Positions 50,247-59,198 of a stretch of DNA of 64,000 nucleotides are shown here, in pieces. The translations under genes and the position numbers were made by a program. The notes below the pieces were generated by a model. It made no database searches. It saw nothing but the letters and a program-made list of their open reading frames with translations, and had not been told where the DNA came from. The stretch is from Acidimicrobiaceae bacterium (lineage in GTDB: Bacteria; Actinomycetota; Acidimicrobiia; Acidimicrobiales; Ilumatobacteraceae): positions 1 to 64,000 of the forward strand of contig JADKGZ010000005.1 in the NCBI GenBank assembly GCA_016722025.1. Reading direction: 5' to 3'. The first letter of the stretch is position 1, and each line of letters starts with the position of its first letter.

Positions 50247-50908
50247 GCGCCCTCGACGTGCAGGTGGCTGAACGACTGGCCGTGGTGCGCGACCGAATCC
50301 AACGCGCCGGTGGCACGGATGTGACGGTGCTGCCGGTCACCAAGACGTTCGGCATCGATGCCTGTTGGGCGGCGGTGCACGCAGGGTGCACCGCGGTGGG
50401 CGAGAACTACGCGCAGGAGGTGGTGGGCAAGTTCGCCGCTCTCGAGCACTCGTTCGGCGTGCACTTCATCGGCCAGTTGCAGACCAACAAGGTGCGCCTG
50501 CTCGCCCCCATCGTCACCGTGTACGAAACGGTCGATCGGCAGTCGTTGATCCGCGAGCTCGCGCATCGCGTGCCGGGTGCGGCGGTGCTGGTGCAGGTGG
50601 CAGCCTTGGCCGAGCCCGGCAAAGGAGGCTGTCTCCTCGACGATGCGCCGGCGCTGGTGGCGGCGGCTCAGGAGGCCGGGCTGAGTGTGCGCGGCCTGAT
50701 GACTGTCGGCCCGACGACGGGTGGGCCAGAGGCGGCCCGCGCCGGCTTTCGCGCGGTTCGGCAACTCCTCGATCGGCTGGGGTTGGCCGTCTGTTCGATG
50801 GGGATGACCGACGACCTCGAGGTGGCAGTGCAAGAGGGCTCTACGCAGGTGCGCGTGGGAAGCGCGCTGTTCGGCCAGCGTCCACCCGCGCGAGCGCTGG
50901 TGCGATAG
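50243..50908 (+). CDS. PLP-binding homeostasis protein YggS
   Basis: 221 residues, single TIM-barrel domain. The PLP lysine is Lys34 in VLPVTKTFG. GENYAQEVVGKFAAL, HFIGQLQTNKVRLL, VQVAALAEPGKGG, RGLMTVGPTT, SMGMTDDLEVAVQEGSTQVR and the end GSALFGQRP complete the family pattern. The protein buffers pyridoxal phosphate and amino-acid pools. ATG overlaps the pgeF stop. Same gene order (ftsZ-pgeF-yggS-sepF) as other actinobacteria. Confidence 0.93.
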   Translation: MSALDVQVAERLAVVRDRIQRAGGTDVTVLPVTKTFGIDACWAAVHAGCTAVGENYAQEVVGKFAALEHSFGVHFIGQLQTNKVRLLAPIVTVYETVDRQSLIRELAHRVPGAAVLVQVAALAEPGKGGCLLDDAPALVAAAQEAGLSVRGLMTVGPTTGGPEAARAGFRAVRQLLDRLGLAVCSMGMTDDLEVAVQEGSTQVRVGSALFGQRPPARALVR

Positions 50909-50934
50909 CCTCGTCGATTGCAGGAGGGCAGCGA

Positions 50935-51519
50935 ATGTCGATGTGGAAGAAGGCAATGGACTACTTGGGTCTCGGACCCGACGATGCCTACGACGATTAC
51001 GACGTCGCGCCCGAAGCCGAGCGTCCCGTGCGCGCTGCCCGTCCGCCCCGCGAGGAGCCGGTGAGGCAACAGCGCGGGTATGGCCACGAGCTGGAGGCGG
51101 AGGCGCCGGTCAGAGCGGTGCCAACACGCCCGAGCTTTCCAACCAGCACGATGAACGATGTTGCGAGCCGGCGCCCGGTGCCCGCCAACGACGACTCCAG
51201 CGTGCAACCGCGGCCCATCAACCCGCGGCCCGCTCCGACGCCGCGCGTGGTGGCCACTGCGGCCGGCGCCGATCCGTACACCGTTCGTCCGCGCCGCTTC
51301 GACTCTGCGCAGGAGCTCGCCGACAAGTTCCGCGAGGGTTTGCCGGTCATCATGAACCTGGAGGCCGCCGACCGCGAAGTGTCTCGTCGGCTCATCGACT
51401 TCGCCAGCGGGCTGTGCTATGGCCTCAACGGCAGCATGGAGAAGGTGGCCACCGGGGTCTACCTGTTGAAGCCGATCCATCGCCCCAACTCGTACGACGA
51501 ATCCGGCTACGGCGGCTGA
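50935..51519 (+). CDS. sepF: cell division protein SepF
   Basis: 194 residues. An amphipathic membrane-binding start (MSMWKKAMDYLGLGPDD) is followed by a long acidic and Pro/Arg-rich linker, and the SepF core (residues about 115-190): RPRRFDSAQELADKFREG, PVIMNLEAADREVSRRLIDF and GLCYGLNGSMEKVATGVYLL. SepF tethers FtsZ to the membrane in actinobacteria, which lack FtsA. AGGAGG at 50921-50926 is an excellent ribosome binding site. No yggT gene follows, unlike in many relatives. Confidence 0.93.
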   Translation: MSMWKKAMDYLGLGPDDAYDDYDVAPEAERPVRAARPPREEPVRQQRGYGHELEAEAPVRAVPTRPSFPTSTMNDVASRRPVPANDDSSVQPRPINPRPAPTPRVVATAAGADPYTVRPRRFDSAQELADKFREGLPVIMNLEAADREVSRRLIDFASGLCYGLNGSMEKVATGVYLLKPIHRPNSYDESGYGG

Positions 51520-51553
51520 TCAGTTCCTGGTGCCATGCGCGCTGTGTCGCGCC

Positions 51554-51559
51554 TAACAT
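51554..51559 (+). promoter_or_regulatory. -10 hexamer TAACAT, leaderless start of divIVA
   Basis: TAACAT ends 6 nt before the ATG at 51566, with no ribosome binding site between. Confidence 0.6.
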
Positions 51560-51565
51560 CGGTAC

Positions 51566-52617
51566 ATGGACATCAGCCCACAGACCATTCGCAGTACTGG
51601 CTTCAAGACGGTGAAGAAGGGGTACGACCCGCAGGAGGTCGACCTGTTCCGTACTGCGGTCGCTACTGCGGTGGAGACTGCGCAGAACCAGGCCGCGGCG
51701 ATGGAAGCACGTGCCCGTGCCGCGGTGGCCAAGCTGCAGGAGGTCTCGCAGCAGGTGGCCGAGCCCAAGGAAGCGGTCGAGCCCACACGTCGCAGTGGCG
51801 ACACCGAGGTGATCAGTCGTACGTTGCTGCTGGCGCAACGCACCGCCGACAGCACGGTGGCCGAGGCCAGGATCGAAGCCGAGAGCATCACCGGCATCGC
51901 CCGCGAGGAGGCGTCGCGTGTGCTCGACAGCGCGCGCGCGATGGCCGCCAAGGCCGTCGACGACTCGCGCTTCGAAGCACGGCGCGCGGTGGAGGACGAG
52001 CGCATGCGTGCCGAGAACGAAGTGCAGTCGCTACTGGCGCGGCGCGACTTCCTGCTCGGCGACGTCGACCACCTCGAGCACTACCTCCAGGCGCAGCGCG
52101 AGCGCTTGCGCGACGCCGCCGTGCAACTGCAAGAGCTGGTGGATCGTGTGCCCGGTGGGCTGGGCGACATGCGCCGCCCGCTGCTGTCAGCGTCTGCCGA
52201 GCCGGTCGCGGCCGAACCCGTGGTGATCGAGCAGGTCGCCGGCCCGCAGGGACGAGCGCCCAACTTGCCGGCGAACCGGTGTTGGCAGATCCACCCGCCG
52301 CAGTGCAGTTGCCGCCTCCCGCGGGCCTGGCGCCGATGCCGGTCGAGCAGGCGGCCCAGCGCGGTGCGGCCGAGACCGACACCGAGTCTTCGCTCACGCC
52401 GGCGCCCGATCGTTCGGCCGATCTCAGCGCATTGGCGTTGTCGGGCGACGCCGATGCGCAGAGCAGCGTGTGGCGGCTGCTCGATGAGGAGGTTGCCAGC
52501 ACGCAGGCGGCGCAAGCCGCGACGGGCGGCGACGACGTCACTGCCGAGGTGGCGGCACCGGCGGCGCCGGAGCCGGAGCACGAGTCGTTCCGCGTGGGCG
52601 GCGACGAACTTCGATAA
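51566..52617 (+). CDS. DivIVA/Wag31-like coiled-coil protein, frameshifted
   Basis: The N-terminus MDISPQTIRSTGFKTVKKGY followed by DPQEVDLF is the DivIVA membrane-targeting motif. About 180 residues of coiled coil follow (TAQNQAAAMEARARAAVAKL, RMRAENEVQSLLARRDFL). At about 52250 a GGG in CAGGGACG should be GGGG; the corrected frame reads GTSAQLAGEPVLADPPAA and continues through a low-complexity tail to 52617, giving about 350 residues. In actinobacteria such proteins direct polar growth. Position after sepF supports this. Confidence 0.85.
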
Positions 52618-52645
52618 GCGCTCTCCCCGGCCGCCGTAGGCACGG

Positions 52646-52651
52646 TAGAGT
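52646..52651 (+). promoter_or_regulatory. -10 hexamer TAGAGT ahead of the T-box leader
   Basis: TAGAGT would start RNA near 52658, leaving the T-box RNA of about 210 nt as the ileS leader. Confidence 0.5.
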
Positions 52652-52657
52652 CGAATC

Positions 52658-52869
52658 CACGGCGTTGACGAGGCCATCACCTCCGAGCCTCCGGAAGAAC
52701 AGCGTCTCGGCCTGTGGTCGCGGCGCCCAGTAGAACCGGACGGGTCCAGCCCGACATCGCTGGTGCAGTCGAGTGGTCGAGGCACGGCTGTCCAGGCCGT
52801 GTCCCGGCAAGCAGGGTGGTACCGCGGGCCGGTCGGCTCGTCCCTGTGCAATCAGCACAGGAGCCGCTC
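52658..52869 (+). promoter_or_regulatory. T-box riboswitch for ileS, ultrashort Stem I, translational type
   Basis: The T-box bulge AGGGTGGTACCGCG at 52813-52826 matches the consensus exactly. Upstream, GAGGC (52670-52674) pairs with GCCTC (52687-52691) around a 12-nt loop containing ATC at 52676-52678, the isoleucine specifier. Downstream, CCTGTGC (52843-52849) pairs with GCACAGG (52855-52861), whose arm overlaps the ribosome binding site AGGAG (52859-52863), 6 nt before the ileS GTG. There is no terminator T-run, so uncharged tRNA-Ile would control translation, as known for actinobacterial ileS T-boxes. Confidence 0.88.
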
Positions 52870-55800
52870 GTGACCTACCCCACCGTTCAACCGCAACCGT
52901 CGTTCCCCGCCGTCGAGCGCGAGGTGCTCGCCTTCTGGGAAGGCGACCGCACCTTCGAGGCGTCGATCGAGGCGCGTCGCGATGCCGACGAGTACGTCTT
53001 CTACGACGGCCCGCCCTTCGCCAATGGTCTGCCCCACTACGGCCACCTGCTCACCGGCTTCGTCAAGGACGCCGTGCCCCGCTACCGCACGATGCGCGGC
53101 CAGCAGGTGCACCGCCGATTCGGCTGGGACTGCCACGGGCTGCCCGCCGAGGTGGTGGCCGAGAAGGAGCTGGGTGTCAGCGGTCATCCGGCCATCACCA
53201 AGTTCGGCATCGACAAGTTCAACGACGCCTGCCGCACCAGCGTGCTTCGTTTCACCGACGACTGGCACCGTTACGTCACCCGCCAGGCGCGCTGGGTCGA
53301 CTTCGACAACGACTACAAGACGCTCGACACCGACTACATGGAGAGCGTCATGTGGGCGTTCAAGACCCTGTGGGACAAGGGCCTGATCTACGAGGGCTTC
53401 CGCGTGCTGGCGTACTGCTGGCGCTGTGAGACGCCGCTCAGCAACACCGAGACGCGCATGGACGACGTGTATCGCGACCGCCAGGACCCTGCGCTGACGG
53501 TGCAGTTCCAGCTGGACAGTGGTGAGAAGATCCTCGCCTGGACCACCACCCCCTGGACCCTTCCCAGCAACCTCGCACTCGCCGTCGGTGCCGACATCGA
53601 CTATGCGGTGATGCAGGAGACCGACGCCGACGGCGCAACCCAGCGCTACATCCTCGCGGAAGCGCGCCTGGGTGCGTACGAGAAGGAGTTCGCCGGCGCG
53701 ACCCAGGTCGGCGTGCTGAAAGGCGCCGACCTGGTCGGCCGCCACTACACGCCGCTGTTCCCGTACTTCGCCGACACGCCGAACGCGTTCCACGTGCTCG
53801 CCGCCGACTTCGTCAGCACCGAGGACGGCACCGGTGTGGTGCACATGGCCCCCGGTTCGGTGAGGACGACCAGAACGCCTGCAACGCCGTGGGCATCCCC
53901 ACGATCTGCCCGATGGACGAGCACGGCCGTTACACCAGCGAGGTCAGCACATGGGCCGGCGTGCACGTCTTCGACGCCAACCCGCTGATCGTCAAGGAGC
54001 TCAAAGCGAGGGGAGTGGTGGTACGCCATGACAGCTACAACCACAGCTACCCGCACTGCTGGCGTTGCGCGGAGCCGCTGGTGTACCGCGCCATCAGCTC
54101 GTGGTTCGTGCAGGTCACCGCCTTCCGCGACCGCATGGTTGAGCTCAACCAGCAGATTCGCTGGGTGCCCGAGCACATCAAGGAAGGCAGCTTCGGCAAG
54201 TGGCTGGCCAACGCCCGCGACTGGAGCATCAGCCGCAACCGCTTCTGGGGTTCGCCGATCCCGGTGTGGCGCAGCGACAACCCCGAGTACCCGCGCATCG
54301 ACGTGTACGGCAGCATCGCCGACCTGCAACGTGACTTCGGCGTCGAGGTCACCGACCTTCACCGGCCCTACGTCGACGACCTGGTGCGCCCCAACCCCGA
54401 CGACCCCACCGGTCTGTCGTCGATGCGGCGCGTGCCGGAGGTGCTCGACTGCTGGTTCGAGAGCGGCAGCATGCCGTTCGCGCAGGTGCACTACCCGTTC
54501 GAGAACGCGGAGTGGTTCGAGAGCCACTACCCGGGCGACTTCATCGTCGAGTACATCGGCCAGACCCGAGGTTGGTTCTACACGCTGCACGTGCTGGCCA
54601 CCGCCTTGTTCGACCGGCCCAGCTTCAACACCTGTGTGAGCCACGGCATCGTGCTGGGCGACGACGGCCAGAAGATGTCGAAGAGCCTCAACAACTACCC
54701 CGACCCGATGATGGTGTTCGACAACTACGGCAGCGACGCGATGCGCTGGTACCTGCTCAGCTCGCCGATCCTGCGCGGCACCGACCTGATGGTCACCGAG
54801 GAGGGCATCCGCGACACGGTGCGGCAGGTGATCCTGCCCATCTGGAACTCGTGGTACTTCCTGTCGCTCTACGCGAACGCGGCCAAGACCTCAGGCACGT
54901 TCCGCACCGACAGCACCGATGTGCTCGATCGGTACATCCTGGCCAAGACGCACGACCTGCTGGCCACGCTCACCACCACGCTGGACGAGTACGACCTGTT
55001 CGCTGCCTGCGGCGCGGTGCGCAGCTTCCTCGACGCGCTCACCAACTGGTACGTCAGGCGCAGTCGCGACCGCTTCTGGGCCGGCGAGCAGGACGCCATC
55101 GACACGCTGCACACGGTGCTCGCGCTGCTCTGTCGGGCGCTCGCACCCTTGCTGCCGCTCACCACGGAGGCCGTCTACCGCGCGCTCACCGGCGAACGCA
55201 GCGTGCACCTCACCGATTGGCCGGATGCCGCGGCGGTGCCATCCGACGCAGAGCTGGTGGTGTCGATGGATCTCGCCCGCGATGTGTGCAGCAGCACGTT
55301 GCGTCTGCGCAAGGCGCACCAACGTCGTGTACGTCAGCCGCTGTCGTCGCTGCAGGTGGCGGTGGCAGGCGCCGGCCGCCTGGAAGCCTTCGCCGAACTG
55401 ATCGCCGATGAGGTGAACGTGAAGTCGGTGCAGCTCGCCGACGACGTCGCCTCCGTTGCCAGCTACGACCTGCAGGTGGTGCCGGCGGCGTTGGGCCCGC
55501 GCCTGGGCGGCCAGGTGCAGCAGGTGATCAAAGCGGTGAAGACGGGCGACTGGCAGCGCACGGACGATGGCGTGGTTGCCGGTGGTGTGCCGCTCCTGGA
55601 TGGGGAGTACGCGCTGAAGATGGTGGTGCAGGGCGGCGGCGCCAGCACGCCGCTCTCCAACGGCGCCGGCGTCGTCGTCCTCGACACGGCACTCACCCCG
55701 GAACTGGAGGCCGAAGGCGTCACGCGCGACCTGGTGCGGCTGGTGCAACAGGCACGACGCGAGGCGGGCCTGCAGGTGAGCGACCGCATCGCTCTCGCTG

Positions 55801-55979
55801 GGCGTGCCCGAGAGTCGGTGCGCCGCCAGGTGGCGGCGTTCCAGCACCTGCTCACCGACGCCACGCTGGCCACCTCCCTGGCGTGGGGCGCCGGCGAACC
55901 GAACGCCGACCTCGACGGAGAGCCGATCCACATCGCCGTGGTGGCCAGCACTCCCGAGACCGACACGGTGGCCGGTTGA
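52870..55979 (+). CDS. ileS: isoleucyl-tRNA synthetase, frameshifted
   Basis: Class I synthetase of about 1036 residues after repair. The HIGH motif is HYGH at residues 56-59 in GLPHYGHLLTGF and the KMSKS loop is at about 602-606 (KMSKSLNNYPDP). The editing domain contains AWTTTPWTLPSNLALAVG. At 53858-53864 CCCGGTTCGGT has lost one T; with TTT the frame reads APGFGEDDQNACNAVG and continues. The long C-terminal anticodon domain fits the eukaryote-like type seen in mycobacteria. GTG start at 52870 is fixed by the T-box and AGGAG. Confidence 0.95.
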
Positions 55980-56294
55980 CCGAACTGGTGCGCCCGCATC
56001 CGAACGGCGCGATCCTCGCGGTGCGCGCCGTTCCAGGTGCGAGTGCAGCGAAGGTGGTCGGCCTCCACGGCGATGAGCTAAGGTCAAGGTGTGCAGCCCG
56101 CCGGTCGACGGCCGGGCCAACGAGAGGAGATCGTCAAGGTGCTGGCGGCGGCGCTCGGGCTGCGCAGCCGCGACGTGCAGCTCGGCAGCGGGCACGCGTC
56201 GCGGTCGAAGCTGCTGGTGGTGGCCTTGCCGCCCGCTGAACTGCTCTCCCGGCTGCAGCCATGGATCGGCCCGGAGCGGGCCCCGGACCGATAG
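55976..56294 (+). CDS. DUF167 (YggU) family protein, two indels
   Basis: Starting from TTG at 55976 (overlapping the ileS stop) or GTG at 55988, the protein reads VRPHPNGAILAVRAVPGASA. At about 56081, CTAAGGTC should be CTAAAGGTC, restoring LKVKVCSPPVDGRANE. At about 56132 a duplicated AG breaks EEIVKVLAAALGLRSRDVQL. It ends at 56294. About 105 residues, the normal size for DUF167, whose function is unknown. Confidence 0.75.
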
Positions 56295-56333
56295 CATCCC
56301 GGCCTGACGACCGGACCACGGAGGTTCAACGCG

Positions 56334-57255
56334 ATGGCGACTGCCAAGAAGGCACCCGCGAAGAAGGCCCCTGCCAAGGCGGCTGCCGCTCCTGCGAAGA
56401 AGGCTGCAGCGCCGGCGAAGAAGGCCGCGGCCCCGGTGAAGAAGGCTGCGCCGGCGGCTTCCAACAAGGCGGCAGCGGCGAAGAAGGCCCCTGCCAAGGT
56501 GGCTGCCGCTCCTGCGAAGAAGGCGGTGGCGGCTCCCAAGAAGGCAGCGCCGGTGAAGAAGGCCACTGCTCCGGTGAAGAAGGCCACTGCTCCGGTGAAG
56601 AAGGCCACTGCTCCGGTGAAGAAGGCCGTGCCTGCCGTGGCGAAGAAGGCAGCTGCTCCCATCGCGGCGAAGAAGGCGGCGAAGGCCGCGCCGGCGCCGG
56701 TCGCCGTGGCGAAGAAGGCCGCTGCACCGGCGACCCCCACAGCCAAGGCCGTCGCCGCCCCCGCAGCGAAGGTCGTCGCCGCCCCCGCAGCGAAGGCTGT
56801 CGCCAAGAAGCCCGGGCCGGTGGTGCCCGAGAAGGCCGCGGTGAAGGGGGTCACCAAGGATGGCATCTCCTACACGAAGGACTTCGATGCCAAGTTCCTC
56901 ACCACGCAGCGGGCGCTGCTGCTCGACGAGAAGGCGTCGCTCACCGGCCAAGCCGTTCGGCCTGGAGGACGAGGCGCATCAACTGATCGAAGAGCAGGAG
57001 ATGGGCGACGTGCAGTTCGACGACGAAGGCGGCGAGGGCGACACGATGGTCGTCGAGCGCGAGCGCGATCTGGCCCTCAGCGCCCAGGCCCGCCAGACCA
57101 TCGCCGACATCGAGGCAGCGCTCGGTCGCCTCCTGGTCGGCACCTATGGCTACTCGGTCGAGTCGGGTCGCCCCATCCCGCGTGAGCGGCTGGAAGCCAT
57201 TCCGTGGGCAACCGTGCTGGTGGAAGAGAAGATCGGCGGGATCGGCCGCCGATGA
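56334..57255 (+). CDS. DksA/TraR-type protein with lysine-alanine-rich tail, frameshifted
   Basis: Residues 1-165 are Lys/Ala/Pro-rich repeats (AKKAPAKKAPAK, APVKKAT), like histone H1 or HupB tails. After a helix (KDFDAKFLTTQRALLLDEKA) the frame slips near 56955 and resumes as FGLEDEAHQLIEEQEMGD and TIADIEAALGRLLVGTYGYS, ending RPIPRERLEAIPWATVLVEE. This is the DksA/TraR C-terminal fold, but the usual four zinc Cys are absent (YGYSVESGRPI instead of YGxCxxCGxPI). It probably binds DNA or RNA polymerase; role not known. GGAGG lies upstream at 56320-56324. Its stop overlaps lspA. Confidence 0.8.
56553..56615 (+). repeat. three exact 21-nt tandem repeats in the lysine-rich tail
   Basis: GTGAAGAAGGCCACTGCTCCG starts at 56553, 56574 and 56595, encoding VKKATAP each time; diverged copies flank it from about 56380 to 56640. 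Read errors or slippage would be likely here. Confidence 0.85.
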
Positions 57256-57740
57256 CCGACGACGTCCGGCCGGCTCACCGGCTGCGACTCACGATGGCGA
57301 TTGCGCTCGCCGTGATCGCCATCGACCAGCTCAGCAAGCACTGGGCGGTGAACGCTCTCACCGGCGAACCGCCGCAGCACGTCGTGTGGACGCTGCAGTG
57401 GAACCTGTCCTTCAACAGCGGTATGGCGTTCTCGACCGGGCAAGGCATCGGGCCCATCATCGGACTCGTTGCCCTGGTGGTGATCGTCGTGGTGGTGCTC
57501 GGCGTACGCAAGAACCAGAACCCGCTGGTGGCCGTCGCTGCCGGCTTCGTGGTGGGCGGCGCCATCGGCAACCTGCTCGACCGATTGTTCCGCGGTGACG
57601 CGTGGCTGCACGGCTCGGTGATCGACTTCATCGACTTCCAGTGGTTCCCCATCTTCAACGTGGCCGACATGGGCGTCAACATCGGCGGTGCACTGTTCGT
57701 GCTCTGGTCGCTGTTCAGCAAGCAGGAGAAACCGGCATGA
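57252..57740 (+). CDS. lspA: prolipoprotein signal peptidase
   Basis: 162 residues with four membrane helices. It cleaves lipoprotein signal peptides at the lipobox Cys. The catalytic Asp pair lies in AIGNLLDRLFRG and IFNVADMGVNIGG, and IDQLSKHWAV and WNLSFNSGMAFS are the other family motifs. It would process the lipoproteins encoded at 6.2 and 16 kb. ATG overlaps the DksA-like stop by 4 nt and the stop overlaps rluD, an order common in bacteria. Confidence 0.95.
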   Translation: MTDDVRPAHRLRLTMAIALAVIAIDQLSKHWAVNALTGEPPQHVVWTLQWNLSFNSGMAFSTGQGIGPIIGLVALVVIVVVVLGVRKNQNPLVAVAAGFVVGGAIGNLLDRLFRGDAWLHGSVIDFIDFQWFPIFNVADMGVNIGGALFVLWSLFSKQEKPA

Positions 57741-58652
57741 TCGAGGAAGAGATCCCCGCGGCCCTCGGCGGTGAGCGGCTCGATCGCATCGTGTCGCTGA
57801 TCACCGATTGCAGCCGCAGCGATGCCGCGGCATTGGTGGCGGCGGGTGGTGCCGCCATCGATGGCGAGGTGCAGCACATCGGCAAGCTGCGCGTGCGCAC
57901 CGGCCAGGTGGTGTCGGTCGACCCGGCGATGCTGCCCGTGACCGCGCCCCCTGCTGCCGACCCCACGGTCGAGTTCACGGTGGTGCACGCCGACGAGCAC
58001 CTGATCATCATCGACAAGCCGGCCGGGCTGGTCGTGCACCCCGGCGCCGGCCATCCGGATCACACGCTGGTCAACGGCCTGCTGGCCCGCTTCCCGGAGA
58101 TCGCCGGCGTGGGTGAGCCGCACCGCCCGGGCATCGTCCATCGCCTCGACGTCGGCACCTCCGGCCTGCTGGCGGTGGCCCGCACGCAGCGTGCGTACCA
58201 CTCGCTGGTCGATGCGCTGGCAGCGCGCGACGTGGGCAGGGTGTACCGCGCACTGGTGTGGGGGCACCTCGCCAATCCCGTCGGCGTGGTCGACGCTCCC
58301 ATCGGGCGCGACCATCGTGATGCGATGCGCATGGCTGTCGTGGTCGATGGCAAGCCGGCGCACCCGCTACCGGGTGCTGCGCGAGTACCGCACGCCCACC
58401 GAGTCGTCAGCGTTGGAGTGCCGCCTGGAGACCGGCCGCACCCATCAGATCCGCGTGCACCTCGCGGCCATCGGCCATCCGGTGGTGGGTGACGGCGCGT
58501 ACGGCGGGATCCGAACGGGCATCACGCCGCCGCGACCGTTTCTCCACGCGGCTGCGCTCGAGCTGGTGCACCCGGTCACCGGCGAGGTGCTGCAGTTCCA
58601 CTCACCACTGCCGGCCGACCTGGCCGACGTGGAAGCTGCACTAGGTACGTAG
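57737..58652 (+). CDS. RluD-family 23S rRNA pseudouridine synthase, frameshifted
   Basis: About 305 residues. An S4 domain (RLDRIVSLITDCSRSDAAAL) precedes the catalytic domain with ADEHLIIIDKPAGLVVHPG and the active Asp in GIVHRLDVGTSGLLAVAR. At about 58355 (AAGCCGGCGCACC) the frame slips by one; it resumes RTRYRVLREYRTPTESSALE, RLETGRTHQIRVHLA and ends DVEAALGT at 58652. Target uridines are probably in helix 69 if truly RluD; other sites are possible. It converges with the Rrf2 gene, overlapping it by 12 nt. Confidence 0.88.
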
Positions 58653-59114
58653 CGGCTCGCGCCCGGCATCCACCAGGGCTTCCGGCCATGGCGATGTGCC
58701 TCGGGCGGCATCGGCCACCGACTGCAACGTGAAGCCGTCGAGGATGCGGCGCATGTGCTCGCCGGCGTTCTTCCAGATGGCGAGCAACACGCACTGGCCT
58801 TCGTGGTCGCAGGCGCCGTCCTGGTGCGGCTCGCCGAAGTCGCCGAGGCTGATGGGCCCGTCGACGGCGCTGAGGATCTCGCTGATGCGGATCTCGGCCG
58901 GGGGACGGGCGAGCACATAGCCGCCGCCCACGCCTCGCTTGGAGCGCACGAGCCCGGCGCCCTTGAGCGCCAGGAGGATCTGCTCGAGGTACGGCTGCGG
59001 GATGGCCGTGCGTTCGGCGATGTCGCGCACCGACGTGGGGCCGGGGGCGGTGTCGTGCAGCGCGAGCGACAACAACGCTCGACATGCATAGTCACCCTTG
59101 CTCGAAACACGCAC
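58641..59114 (-). CDS. Rrf2-family transcriptional regulator
   Basis: 157 residues, starting VRVSSKGDYACRALLSLAL. The winged helix (SVRDIAERTAIPQPYLEQIL, VRSKRGVGGGYVLARP) is typical of Rrf2/IscR/NsrR. The iron-sulphur region has only two Cys close together (GACDHEGQCVLLAIW); a third is not where IscR has it, so cluster binding is uncertain. GTG at 59114 follows a TACGAT hexamer by 6 nt. No obvious target in the window besides itself. Confidence 0.85.
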   Translation of the reverse strand: MRVSSKGDYACRALLSLALHDTAPGPTSVRDIAERTAIPQPYLEQILLALKGAGLVRSKRGVGGGYVLARPPAEIRISEILSAVDGPISLGDFGEPHQDGACDHEGQCVLLAIWKNAGEHMRRILDGFTLQSVADAARGTSPWPEALVDAGREPLRT

Positions 59115-59120
59115 GTCCTC

Positions 59121-59126
59121 ATCGTA
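59121..59126 (-). promoter_or_regulatory. -10 hexamer TACGAT, leaderless start of the Rrf2 gene
   Basis: Minus-strand TACGAT ends 6 nt before the GTG at 59114. Any Rrf2 autoregulatory site would lie just upstream. Confidence 0.55.
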
Positions 59127-59198
59127 GGCCGCGCAACGCACTTGCGGCGACTGCCTGAATGGCGCAGAGGGGTCACGAGGTGATGGACTGGCCGCCGA

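Noticed and set aside
56380..56640. Tandem repeats as a possible CRISPR or regulatory satellite
   Set aside because: They are codon-phased repeats of a lysine-rich protein tail.
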